DNA of 64,000 nucleotides, taken from Streptomonospora salina. Its GTDB lineage: Bacteria > Actinomycetota > Actinomycetes > Streptosporangiales > Streptosporangiaceae. Below, piece after piece: positions 32,067 through 40,777 of the stretch. The DNA lies in contig NZ_JACHLY010000001.1 in assembly GCF_014204715.1 (NCBI RefSeq), forward strand, positions 496,001-560,000. Reading direction: 5' to 3'. The notes under the pieces are model-generated. The model was not told the DNA's origin. It saw nothing but the letters and a program-made list of their open reading frames with translations, and made no database searches. A program made the translations under genes and the position numbers. Within the stretch, counting starts at the first letter, position 1, and each line of letters begins with the position of its first letter.

Positions 32067-33232
32067 CGGGCGTCCTTCCCGTCGTCGACGAAGGGCTCGT
32101 CGGCTTCCAGTTCGGAGTCGTCGACCTCCGGCGGCTCGGGGGCGCCCCGCTCGCCGCGGGCGATGGCCAGGACCTCGCGGGCGAGCTCGGAGTCGGCGTC
32201 GCGGCGGCCCATCCGGGATGCGGCCTCCGACATCGCCACCACGCGGTCGGTGTCGGTCAGCAGCGGGATGAGGGTGTCGGTGATCCAGCCGGGAGTCAGG
32301 TCGGCGTTCTCCACGAGCAGTCCCCCGCCGGCGTCGACGATGGGCTCGGCGTTGAGGCGCTGCTCGCCGTTGCCGATGGGCAGCGGAACGAACACGCCGG
32401 GCAGGCCCACGGCGGTCAGCTCCGCGCAGGTCAGCGCGCCCGACCGGCACATGGCGACGTCGGCGGCGGCGTAGGCGAGGTCCATACGGTCGACGTAGGG
32501 CACGACCACGTACGGCACGCCGTCGCGGGTGCGGTCCTCGGGGCCGTCGGCGTTGTTGGGACCCACGACGTGCAGCACCTGCACGCCGGCGGCGGTGAAC
32601 CGCTCGGCGGCGCCGAAGGCGGCGTCGTTGACGGCCCGGGCGCCCTGGGATCCGCCGAAGATCAGCAGCGTGGGCAGTTCGGGACGCAGCCCGAAGTGCG
32701 CACGGGCCTTGTCGCCCAGGGCGAGCCGGTCGAGTTTGGAGATCTGTTCGCGCAGCGGGATACCGATGTAGCGGCCGTTGCGGATGTCGCTGTGCGGGTG
32801 TCCGGTGTAGACGTGGCCGGTCAGGCGGGCGCCGAGCCGGTTGGCCAGGCCGGGCAGAGGGTTGGCCTCGTGGATGACCGCGGGAATGCGGCGCCGGCGG
32901 GCGGCCAGGTATCCGGGAGTGGCGACGTAGCCGCCGAAGCCGACGATCACGTCGGCTTCGAGTTCGGCGAGGTGGCTGCCGGCGGCGCTGATGGCGTTGG
33001 CGAGCTTTCCGGGCACGGACAGCAGCCGGGGGGTGAGCCGGCGCGGGAGGGGGACGGCCGGGATGGTGCCGAGCTCGTATCCCCGCATCGGGACGAGGCG
33101 GTTCTCGAGTCCTCGTTCGGTGCCCAGACACATGATCCGAGTCTGCGGGTCGATGCGCATGAGCGCATCGGCCAGGGAGAGCGCGGGCTCGATATGCCCG
33201 GCCGTTCCGCCTCCGGCGAGAGCTACCCTCAT
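32063..33232 (-). CDS. murG: MurG, lipid II-forming GlcNAc transferase
   Basis: Peripheral membrane glycosyltransferase (GT28) that adds GlcNAc to lipid I to give lipid II. The 389-residue product has MRVALAGGGTAGHIEPALSL, the donor-site glycine loop, IVGFGGYVATPGYLAARRRR, HEANPLPGLANRLGARLTGH, LLIFGGSQGARAVNDAAFGA, and a C-terminal VAMCRSGALTCAELTAVGLP followed by the UDP-GlcNAc-contacting QRLNAE region. The tail is acidic and probably disordered. The ATG at 33232 overlaps the ftsW stop (ATGA). murC overlaps it on the other side. Confidence 0.96.
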   Translation of the reverse strand: MRVALAGGGTAGHIEPALSLADALMRIDPQTRIMCLGTERGLENRLVPMRGYELGTIPAVPLPRRLTPRLLSVPGKLANAISAAGSHLAELEADVIVGFGGYVATPGYLAARRRRIPAVIHEANPLPGLANRLGARLTGHVYTGHPHSDIRNGRYIGIPLREQISKLDRLALGDKARAHFGLRPELPTLLIFGGSQGARAVNDAAFGAAERFTAAGVQVLHVVGPNNADGPEDRTRDGVPYVVVPYVDRMDLAYAAADVAMCRSGALTCAELTAVGLPGVFVPLPIGNGEQRLNAEPIVDAGGGLLVENADLTPGWITDTLIPLLTDTDRVVAMSEAASRMGRRDADSELAREVLAIARGERGAPEPPEVDDSELEADEPFVDDGKDAR

Positions 33233-34596
33233 CGTCGCCGATTCCTCCTCGCTTGCACCTGAGTCGGGCGCGATCGGTTCGTGGCCTGGCCCGCAGCAGC
33301 GGGGCGCTTGGCCCCGGCGCCCAATGCCGCCAAGTCCAGGCCCAGCCAGCTTAGGGCCCTTTGCGCCCGGCTGGGACCGCGCGCCGCCAAGGCCGTCCGG
33401 GCGTCGGGCTCGGACTTGGCCAGGGCGAGCAGGATGCCCAGCGCGACCATGGTGGGGATGAGCGCGGATCCCCCGGCCGAGACCAGGGGAAGCGGAATGC
33501 CTGTGACGGGCATTACGCCGATGACCGTACCGATGTTGACCATCGCCTGGATCGTGATCCAGGCGGTGATCGCGGCCGCGGCCAGCCGTGCGAAGGGGTC
33601 GCTGACGCGTGCTGCCACGCGGAGCCCAGCGTAGCCCAGAACGCCGAACAGGCCGACGACGACGAGGCTTCCGATCAGGCCCAGCTCCTCGCCGATGATG
33701 GCGAAGATGAAGTCGCTTTCGGGATGGGGCAGGTCCCCCCACTTCTCGTGGCTGCCCCCGATGCCCACGCCGACCACGCCGCCGGTTCCCAGAGCGTAGA
33801 GGCCGTGCAGGAGTTGGAACCCGGAGTCGGTGGGATCGTTCTGGGGGTCGAGGAAAGAGGTGACCCGGGCCAGGCGGAAGGGTTCGACGGCGATCATGAT
33901 GGAGGCCAGCGATACGACCATGGCGATCATCGCGGCGAGCAGCCGGGCGGGGGCGCCCACCACCCAGAGCAGGGACAGGAAGATCGCCAGCAGCACGAAC
34001 GAGGTGCCCAGGTCGGTACCGATGAGAACGAGGACGACGAGGGCGCCGCAGCCGGGCAGCAGGGGGATCAGCAGCTGGCGCCAGTCGGTCAGCTGCTTGA
34101 GTTCCTCCTTGCGCGCGAGAACGCTCGCGCCCCACACCCCGAACGCGAGTTTGGCGGGTTCGGAGGCCTGGATGGTCATGCTGCCGATCTCCAGCCAGCG
34201 CACCGCGCCGCTGCCGTAGGCGTCGCCGCGGAAGGCGGTGAGCACCAGCAGCGCCACCGACACCAGCATCGCCGGGTAGCCGATGAGCCGGAAGGCGCTG
34301 ACCGGCAGGTGCGAGGCCAGCACCAGCAGCGGCAGCCCGAAGGCGGCCGCCAGGACCTGCTTCTGGAACAGGGAGAAGGCCGATCCGGTCTCGGTGTAGG
34401 AGTCGACCATGGAGGACGACAGCACCATGGTCAGGCCGAGCGTGGTCAGCAGCACGGTGCTGCCGGCCAACAGGTAGTAGGAGGTCAGCGGTCGGTTGAG
34501 GATGGCGGGGAGCTCGCGCGCCCATGAGCGCGCACCGCCGCCCGCCCGGCTGCGCGCGGCCCGGTCGGCCGAACGCACCGATGTCGACACCGCCAT
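33229..34596 (-). CDS. ftsW: FtsW septal peptidoglycan polymerase
   Basis: SEDS-family glycosyltransferase that polymerises lipid II at the septum with FtsI. The 455-residue product has about ten transmembrane helices; the hallmark GTDLGTSFVLLAIFLSLLWV lies in the middle. HPESDFIFAIIGEELGLIGS carries the catalytic-type Asp, and the C-terminal NIGTVIGVMPVTGIPLPLVS with GGSAL is a SEDS signature. I begin at the ATG at 34596, with GGAGGTCG 4 nt ahead; longer frames would add 59 unlikely residues. The stop overlaps murG. A gap of 193 bp separates it from murD, so an internal promoter is possible. Confidence 0.95.
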   Translation of the reverse strand: MAVSTSVRSADRAARSRAGGGARSWARELPAILNRPLTSYYLLAGSTVLLTTLGLTMVLSSSMVDSYTETGSAFSLFQKQVLAAAFGLPLLVLASHLPVSAFRLIGYPAMLVSVALLVLTAFRGDAYGSGAVRWLEIGSMTIQASEPAKLAFGVWGASVLARKEELKQLTDWRQLLIPLLPGCGALVVLVLIGTDLGTSFVLLAIFLSLLWVVGAPARLLAAMIAMVVSLASIMIAVEPFRLARVTSFLDPQNDPTDSGFQLLHGLYALGTGGVVGVGIGGSHEKWGDLPHPESDFIFAIIGEELGLIGSLVVVGLFGVLGYAGLRVAARVSDPFARLAAAAITAWITIQAMVNIGTVIGVMPVTGIPLPLVSAGGSALIPTMVALGILLALAKSEPDARTALAARGPSRAQRALSWLGLDLAALGAGAKRPAAAGQATNRSRPTQVQARRNRRR

Positions 34597-34789
34597 TCGC
34601 GACCTCCGACCCGCCGCAGTTCTTCCAGCGTCGACCAAGTGTGGTGGTTCGGCGGCGCGAACGGTCGGACATAACGCGCGTGTTGGACTGTTCGTGACGC
34701 AGACGGTTTCCGGGAGCGACCGGGTACCGCTGCCCCGGCGCCGCGCGTCCCGTCCCGGCGGGACGCGCCGCACCGGTACGGCCGGGGAC

Positions 34790-36253
34790 TCAGCCGCGTG
34801 CGGCCACGGCCGCGGCGAAGCGGCGGCCGCGGTCCTTGTAGTCGGTGAACATGTCCATCGAGGCCGCCGCCGGCGCCAGCAGCACGGTGTCGCCGGGCCC
34901 GGCCAGTCCGGCGGCCGCCGCGACCGCCTCGGGCATGGCGTCGTCCCCGGTCGCGCCGATCTCGACCACGTCGGCGCCGGGGGCGTGGCGGTCCAGGGCC
35001 TCGCGCAGCGCGCCGCGGTCGCGGCCCATCAGCACGGCGGCACGCAACCGCGGCGCCGCCTCGCGCACCAGGTCCTCGACCTCGGCGCCCTTCAGCAGTC
35101 CGCCGGCCACCCACACCACCGACGCGAACGCCGAGAGCGCGGCCGCGGCCGCGTGCGGGTTGGTGGCCTTGGAGTCGTCGACGTAGTCCACGCCGGCCAC
35201 CGCCCCCAGCCGCGCCATGCGGTGCGGCTCGGGCGCGAATGCGGCCAGTCCGGCGCGCACCGACGCGGGTGCCGCGCCCACGGAGCGGGCCAGCGCGGCC
35301 GCGGCCAGCGCGTTGGCGACGTTGTGCGGCGCCGCCGGAACCGCGTCGCCCGGCCCGGCCAGCTCCTCGGCTCCGCCATGGGGATCGGCCGCGAACGCGC
35401 GGTCGACCAGCACGTCCTCGACCACGCCGATCTGTCCGGCGCGGGGAGCGGCCAGGGTGAATCCGTGCAGCGGAGTGTCGGGGTCGCCGTCGGCCTCGGC
35501 GAGGTGCACCGACCACGGGTCGTCGGCGTTGGCCACGCGCAGCGTGCCGGGCGCGTAGACGCGGCCCTTGGCCCGGGCATAGGGCTCCAGGCCGCCGTGC
35601 CAGTCGAGGTGGTCGGCGGCCACGTTGAGCACGGTCGCGGCGTGCGGGGCGACGGTGCAGGACCAGTGCAGCTGGAAGCTGGAGAGCTCCACGGCGAGGA
35701 GATCTGGCGCGGATCCGGACCCGCCCAGCGCGGCCTCGACGACCGGTGTTCCGACGTTGCCCGCAGCCACGGCGTCGCGGCCGTCGGCGCGCAGCATGGC
35801 CTCCAGCATGCGCACCGTGGTCGTCTTGCCGTTGGTTCCGGTGACGGCCAGCCACCGCTGGCCGGCGGGGCGCAGCCGCCAGGCCAGCTCCACGTCGCCG
35901 ACGACCTCGATCCCGGCGTCGGCGGCCTGGAGCAGCAGGGGCGCGTCGGGACGCCACCCGGGCGAGGTGACCACCAGGTCGGTGCCCTCGGGCAGGGTGT
36001 GTTCGCCCAGCAGCACGTGGGCGCCTTCGGCGCGCAGGTCGCGCGCGGTCGCCAGGGTCGCGTCGTCGTCGCGGGCGTCGACGACGCTCACCCGGGCACC
36101 GCGGGCCATCAGGACCCGGGCCACCGGGGGCCCGGAGACACCGAGTCCCGCCACGCACACGGGGCGGTCCTGAAGGGCCGCGCCGAACGCGGGGTCCGCG
36201 GGGGCGGGGGGCGGCGCGGGTCCGCCGTCGGCCGGGGTCAACTGGGCATCCAT
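34790..36253 (-). CDS. murD: UDP-MurNAc-L-Ala-D-Glu ligase
   Basis: Adds D-Glu to UDP-MurNAc-L-Ala. The 487-residue product has the N-terminal VCVAGLGVSGPPVARVLMAR, the P-loop WLAVTGTNGKTTTVRMLEAM near residues 137-156, ADHLDWHGGLEPYARAKGRV, the C-terminal VDYVDDSKATNPHAAAAALS, which holds the conserved Lys and Asn, and LLAPAAASMDMFTDYKDRGR. It overlaps the mraY stop: an ATG at 36253 gives a 16-nt overlap and an in-frame TTG at 36241 gives a 4-nt one (TTGA); I take the ATG. The order mraY-murD-ftsW is standard. Confidence 0.95.
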   Translation of the reverse strand: MDAQLTPADGGPAPPPAPADPAFGAALQDRPVCVAGLGVSGPPVARVLMARGARVSVVDARDDDATLATARDLRAEGAHVLLGEHTLPEGTDLVVTSPGWRPDAPLLLQAADAGIEVVGDVELAWRLRPAGQRWLAVTGTNGKTTTVRMLEAMLRADGRDAVAAGNVGTPVVEAALGGSGSAPDLLAVELSSFQLHWSCTVAPHAATVLNVAADHLDWHGGLEPYARAKGRVYAPGTLRVANADDPWSVHLAEADGDPDTPLHGFTLAAPRAGQIGVVEDVLVDRAFAADPHGGAEELAGPGDAVPAAPHNVANALAAAALARSVGAAPASVRAGLAAFAPEPHRMARLGAVAGVDYVDDSKATNPHAAAAALSAFASVVWVAGGLLKGAEVEDLVREAAPRLRAAVLMGRDRGALREALDRHAPGADVVEIGATGDDAMPEAVAAAAGLAGPGDTVLLAPAAASMDMFTDYKDRGRRFAAAVAARG

Positions 36254-37293
36254 TCCAAGTAGAAGAGGCCGATGCCCACGCCCACCATCAGCCCCTGGAT
36301 GATCCAGAAGCGGATGACGATCGTGGTCTCGGCCCAGCCTTTGAGTTCGAAGTGGTGCTGGATCGGCGCCATCCGGAACATGCGTTTCCCGGTCAGTCTG
36401 AAGGAGCTGATCTGCACCATCACCGACATGGTGATCAGCACGAACAGGCCGCCGATGACCAGCAGCAGCAGCTGGGTGCGGGTGGTGATGGCCAGGCCCA
36501 CGATGAGCCCGCCCAGGGCCAGCGAGCCGGTGTCGCCCATGAAGATCTTGGCGGGCGGGGCGTTGTACCACAGGAAGCCGATGCACCCGCCGAGGCAGGC
36601 CGCGGCCACCACCGCCAGGTCCAGCGGGTCGCGGACGGGATAGCAACTGGGTGCCAGGTAGGCCACGCAGCTCTGGCGCAGCTGCCAGTTGCCGATGATG
36701 ACGTAGGCGACCAGCGACAGGATCATCGCGCCGGTGGCCAGGCCGTCCAGGCCGTCGGTGAGGTTGACGGCGTTGGAGAAGCCCACGACGAGGAACAGCG
36801 CCCAGGCGACGAAGACGATCAGCAGCAGGGGCGGCCCGAAGTCGCGCAGGAACGACAGCTGCGGCGAGGCGGGGGTGTACCCGTAGCCGTTGGGGAACTG
36901 GGTCACGCCGACGGCGAACCCGGCTCCGACGACGGTCTGGCCCAGCATCTTGGCGCTGCTGCGCAGGCCCAGGCTGCGCCGCTTGTAGATCTTGATGAAG
37001 TCGTCGAGGAACCCGACGGCGCCCATTCCCACGAACAGGAACATCACCAGCAGCCCGGAGACGGTGGGCCGCGTCATCAGCGCCAGGTGGGCTCCGAAGT
37101 AGCCGATGATGGCGCCGACGATGATGACGATGCCGCCCATGGTGGGCGTGCCCTGCTTGGTCTTGTGGCCCTCGGGCCCGTCGTCGCGGACCTCTTGGCC
37201 GAACTTGAACCGGAACAGGATCCGGATCACCAGGGGCATGATGAGCAGGGCGACGAGCAGGGACAGACCCGCCGCGACAAGAATGCCGGTCAC
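36238..37293 (-). CDS. mraY: MraY, phospho-MurNAc-pentapeptide transferase
   Basis: Ten-helix membrane enzyme that joins UDP-MurNAc-pentapeptide to undecaprenyl phosphate, giving lipid I. The 351-residue product has the signatures GHKTKQGTPTMGGIVIIVGA, GFLDDFIKIYKRRSLGLRSS (catalytic Asp pair), VVGFSNAVNLTDGLDGLATG, IFMGDTGSLALGGLIVGLAI, and the cytoplasmic loop RMFRMAPIQHHFELKGWAET with the conserved His residues. The start is a GTG at 37293 overlapping the murF stop by 4 nt (GTGA), which decides it. Full length for the family. Confidence 0.97.
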   Translation of the reverse strand: MTGILVAAGLSLLVALLIMPLVIRILFRFKFGQEVRDDGPEGHKTKQGTPTMGGIVIIVGAIIGYFGAHLALMTRPTVSGLLVMFLFVGMGAVGFLDDFIKIYKRRSLGLRSSAKMLGQTVVGAGFAVGVTQFPNGYGYTPASPQLSFLRDFGPPLLLIVFVAWALFLVVGFSNAVNLTDGLDGLATGAMILSLVAYVIIGNWQLRQSCVAYLAPSCYPVRDPLDLAVVAAACLGGCIGFLWYNAPPAKIFMGDTGSLALGGLIVGLAITTRTQLLLLVIGGLFVLITMSVMVQISSFRLTGKRMFRMAPIQHHFELKGWAETTIVIRFWIIQGLMVGVGIGLFYLEWMPS

Positions 37294-38747
37294 TTGGCGT
37301 CCTCCCCGGACATCTCCCGGGCCGGCTCGCCGGCGGGCGGCGCGCCCTCCGTCAGCTCCTCGGCGACCTTCTCCAGCCCTGCCACGCGCGATCCCTTCAC
37401 CATGACGACGTCTGCCCCGCGCAACCGTCCGCGCAGGGCCGCGGTCGCCTCGCCGGCGTCGCGGACCCGCACCACTTCCCCGTCCCAACCGGGCTCGGCG
37501 CCGGCCCCCTCGGCCATCGGCGCGGCTTCCTCGCCGACGACCACAAGCGTGCGCACGCCGCTGCGGGCGGCCAGCGCTCCGGCGCGGCGGTGCTCCTCGG
37601 TCGAATCCTCCCCGAGCTCGGCCATGACGCCCAGAACCGCATGGGTGACGCGCCCGTCGCGGCCGCCGAACGCCTCCAGAGTGCGCAGCGCGGCGGCGAC
37701 GGACTCGGGGTTGGCGTTGTAGGCGTCGTTGACGACCGTGGTACCGCCGGGGGCCTCGGTGACCTCCATCCGCCACCGGCTGCGCGGGCCGGCCTCGGCC
37801 AGTGCGGCGGCGATGTCCGCGAGCCCCATGCCCGCCTCGGCTGCGACGGCGGCCACCGCCAGGGCGTTGTGCACCTGGTGGGCGCCGACCAGCGCGAGCC
37901 GGACCGGGGCGCGGTCCTCGCCGATGCGCAGGGTGAAGCCGGCTCGTCCGGCGGCGTCGAGCCCGACGTCCTCGGCGCGCACGTGGGCGCCGGGAGCCAG
38001 GCCGTAGGAGACCACGCGGGCGGCGGTGCGCTCGGCCATGGCGATGACGGCGTCGTCGTCGGCGTTGAGGACCGCGACGCCGCCGTCGGCGGCCGAGGGC
38101 AGCGCCTCGACCAGTTCGCCCTTGGCGCGGGCGATGGCCTCGCGGCTGCCGAACTCGCCGACGTGGGCGCTGCCGACGTTGAGCACCACGCCGATGCGCG
38201 GCGGGGCGATGTCGCACAGGTGGGCGATGTGGCCGATCCCGCGGGCTGCCACCTCCAGCACGACGAACCGGGTGCCGGAGTCGGCGCGCAGCACGGTCAG
38301 CGGATGGCCGATCTCGTTGTTGTAGGAGCCCGACGGCGCGACGGTGGGGCCCAGACGGTCCAGGACCTGAGCCATCAGGTCCTTGGTCGTGGTCTTGCCG
38401 GAGGATCCGGTGATCCCGACGGTGTCCGCGCCGGTCAGCTCGCCGGTAACGGCCCGGGCGAGGCGGCCCAGAGCTGCGATCACCTCCTCGTCGCCTCCGT
38501 CGGTGAGCAACTGCGGCGCCGCGACCGGCCGGGATCCCAGGACCGCCGCGGCACCCGCGGCGACAGCGGACCGGGCGTAGTCGTGCCCGTCGACCTGTTC
38601 GCCGCCGAGGGCGACGAACAGCGATCCGGGTTCGCAACGCCGGGAGTCGATGACGACAGGTCCGAACACGACGTCGGTCGGACGTGCCGGTCCGCTTATT
38701 CGGGATTGGGTGATCTCAGCGATCCGATCGAGCGTCAGCGCGATCAA
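37290..38747 (-). CDS. murF: UDP-MurNAc-tripeptide-D-Ala-D-Ala ligase
   Basis: Adds D-Ala-D-Ala to UDP-MurNAc-tripeptide. The 485-residue product has VDGHDYARSAVAAGAAAVLG, the P-loop VGITGSSGKTTTKDLMAQVL near residues 110-129, HIAHLCDIAPPRIGVVLNVG, NADDDAVIAMAERTAARVVS and NDAYNANPESVAAALRTLEA, all MurF-type. The start needs care: a GTG at 38753 has its AGGAG only 2 nt away, while a TTG at 38747 has AGGAG at 5 nt and yields MIALTLDRIAEITQ, which matches family N-termini. I choose the TTG. The stop overlaps mraY. A 367-bp gap separates it from murE. Confidence 0.94.
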   Translation of the reverse strand: MIALTLDRIAEITQSRISGPARPTDVVFGPVVIDSRRCEPGSLFVALGGEQVDGHDYARSAVAAGAAAVLGSRPVAAPQLLTDGGDEEVIAALGRLARAVTGELTGADTVGITGSSGKTTTKDLMAQVLDRLGPTVAPSGSYNNEIGHPLTVLRADSGTRFVVLEVAARGIGHIAHLCDIAPPRIGVVLNVGSAHVGEFGSREAIARAKGELVEALPSAADGGVAVLNADDDAVIAMAERTAARVVSYGLAPGAHVRAEDVGLDAAGRAGFTLRIGEDRAPVRLALVGAHQVHNALAVAAVAAEAGMGLADIAAALAEAGPRSRWRMEVTEAPGGTTVVNDAYNANPESVAAALRTLEAFGGRDGRVTHAVLGVMAELGEDSTEEHRRAGALAARSGVRTLVVVGEEAAPMAEGAGAEPGWDGEVVRVRDAGEATAALRGRLRGADVVMVKGSRVAGLEKVAEELTEGAPPAGEPAREMSGEDAK

Positions 38748-39114
38748 ATCCACTCCTCATGTCTGGCCCGGCCCATTGCGCCACGGGGCGCCTCGACCAG
38801 GGCGACGGCGCGGTTGTCAGGGGATGGCGCGCTCCGCCGCCCCCGAGGCGGCGAGGATACGCCGCGGGCCGGGCTGCGATTGCCGGACCTACCTTAGAAC
38901 ATTTGATTGCCCGCGTTGTGCGCAGACCGGAATGGCCGCGCCCGCCGCGGGCCCGCGGCCGTGCGGGTCCGCGGCGCTGCGGCTGCGGCTCCCGTGGTGC
39001 GGTATGCCGCGCGCTCCCCGGCCCCGCCGACCGCGGCGGGCGGTACCGCGGTCCGGTGACCTGCGTGTGTCCGCGTATACATGACTCGTCCGTCCGTGGT
39101 GGCGCCCTCCTGCC
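38748..39114. other. 367-bp murE-murF gap, probable internal promoter
   Basis: These two genes normally abut. No gene is visible here. An AT-rich island at about 38893-38910 contains minus-strand TAAGGT, a candidate -10, and a minus-strand TATACG lies near 39073-39079. Between them is a very GC-rich stretch (about 38930-39060) with strong folding potential. Confidence 0.5.
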
Positions 39115-40698
39115 TCAGTGGGCGCTGCGCCGCCGCAGCGCGGACAGCAGCACGTCGCGATCGTCGAAAGGCAGGACCTCACCGGCGACATACTGGCCGG
39201 TTTCGTGGCCCTTGCCGGCCACCACCACGACGTCTCCCGGGCCGGCGCGGCGCACCGCGAGGTCGACGGCTTCGGCGCGGTCGGGTTCGACGGTGATGCG
39301 GGCGCGCCGGTCCCGCGGCACCGCGGCGACGCCTTCGAGCATGGCGCCGACGATCGCGACCGGGTCCTCGGTGCGCGGATTGTCGTCGGTGACGACCACG
39401 GCGTCGGCGAGACGGGCTGCGGCCTCGCCCATCAGCGGGCGCTTGGCCCGGTCGCGGTCGCCGCCGCACCCCAGAACCATGGTCACCCGGCCTTCGGCGA
39501 CGCCGCGCAGCGCGGTCAGCACCGCCTCGATCGCCCCGGGTTTGTGCGAGTAGTCGACGACGGCGGTGAAGTCCTGGCCGGCGTCGACGCGCTCCATGCG
39601 TCCGGGCACGCCCCCGGATGCCGCCACCCCTTCGATGGCGGTGTGCAGCGGGATGCCGGCTTCGACCAGCCCCACGATCGCTGCGAGGGCGTTGGAGACG
39701 TTGAAGGCGCCGGGCAGCGCCACCGACGCGTCGGCACGCATACCGCCCGGCCCGGCGACGCGGAAGGTGCTGCCCCGGGCGCCCAGTTCGGTGTCCTCGG
39801 CGCGCCAATCGGCTTCGGGATCTCCGTCGGCGGAGAACGTGGTCACCGGCACGTCGCCGCGTGCGCGGACCTGGTCGATGAGCACCCGGCCGAAGCGGTC
39901 GTCGCTGTTGACCACCGCGATGCGGCAGTGCTCGGGGGTGAACAGCTGCGCTTTGGCGTCGAAGTACGCGCGCAGGTCGCTGTGGAAGTCCAGGTGGTCC
40001 TGGGAGAGGTTGGTGAACACGGCGACGTCGTAGTGGGCGCCGGCGACCCGGCCCAGGGCCAGGGCGTGGCTGGAGACCTCCATGGCGCCGGCGCCGACGC
40101 CTTCGTCGCGCATACGGGCGAAGAGGCCGTGCAGGTCGGTGGCCTCGGGTGTGGTCAGCGACGCGGCGACGCGCGCGCCGCCGACCCGCGTCTCCACGGT
40201 TCCGATGAGGCCGGTGGCCGATCCGGCGGCGCGCAGCCCCGAGTCGACGAGGTAGGTCACCGTGGTCTTGCCGCTGGTGCCGGTGGTGCCGATCAGCAGC
40301 AGATCGTCGCCGGGGCTGCCGTAGACCCATGCGGCGATGCGTCCGAGTTCGGCCCGGGGGTCGGCGACGGTGACCACGGGCAACCGGGTGGCGGCGGCGC
40401 GGTCGTAGCCCGTGGGGTCGGTCAGGACGGCCGCCGCGCCCGAGGCCGCGGCCTGGGCGGAGAAGTCGGCGCCGTGGGCGCGGCTGCCGGGCAGCGCGGC
40501 GTACAGGTCGCCGGGGCGCACGGCCCGCGAGTCGTGGGTGATTCCGCTGATCGCGGTCGCGCCGGGGTCGGCCGCCGGCTGCGCACCGCCGTCGCCGGCG
40601 GTCTCGACGGACGTGACGAACGCGTCGGGGCCCAGCATCCGGGCGAGTTCGGACAGCGGGCGGGGCTGGGTCTGTTCAGGTCGCATTACCGGTGGCAC
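39115..40698 (-). CDS. murE: UDP-MurNAc-tripeptide synthetase, meso-DAP adding
   Basis: Adds meso-diaminopimelate to UDP-MurNAc-L-Ala-D-Glu. The 527-residue product has ISGITHDSRAVRPGDLYAAL (UDP-site), the P-loop LIGTTGTSGKTTVTYLVDSG near residues 145-164, NLSQDHLDFHSDLRAYFDAK, DFTAVVDYSHKPGAIEAVLT, and VVTDDNPRTEDPVAIVGAML. The DNPR motif in the last is the known marker of DAP rather than Lys specificity, so the wall should be of the DAP type. A GTG at 40698 and an ATG at 40686 are both possible starts. It follows ftsI by 79 bp. Confidence 0.95.
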   Translation of the reverse strand: MPPVMRPEQTQPRPLSELARMLGPDAFVTSVETAGDGGAQPAADPGATAISGITHDSRAVRPGDLYAALPGSRAHGADFSAQAAASGAAAVLTDPTGYDRAAATRLPVVTVADPRAELGRIAAWVYGSPGDDLLLIGTTGTSGKTTVTYLVDSGLRAAGSATGLIGTVETRVGGARVAASLTTPEATDLHGLFARMRDEGVGAGAMEVSSHALALGRVAGAHYDVAVFTNLSQDHLDFHSDLRAYFDAKAQLFTPEHCRIAVVNSDDRFGRVLIDQVRARGDVPVTTFSADGDPEADWRAEDTELGARGSTFRVAGPGGMRADASVALPGAFNVSNALAAIVGLVEAGIPLHTAIEGVAASGGVPGRMERVDAGQDFTAVVDYSHKPGAIEAVLTALRGVAEGRVTMVLGCGGDRDRAKRPLMGEAAARLADAVVVTDDNPRTEDPVAIVGAMLEGVAAVPRDRRARITVEPDRAEAVDLAVRRAGPGDVVVVAGKGHETGQYVAGEVLPFDDRDVLLSALRRRSAH

Positions 40699-40777
40699 GC
40701 CGCGAGGTTATCGGCTCTGAGCGCCGACGGGTAAATCCGCGCCGGTCGCGAGGCACGACGCCGCATCGGGACGGGGT

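Noticed and set aside
38890-38910. GAAC-N4-GATT as a possible LexA/SOS box ahead of murF
   Set aside because: Only the first half matches the GAAC-N4-GTTC type; murF is not an SOS gene.
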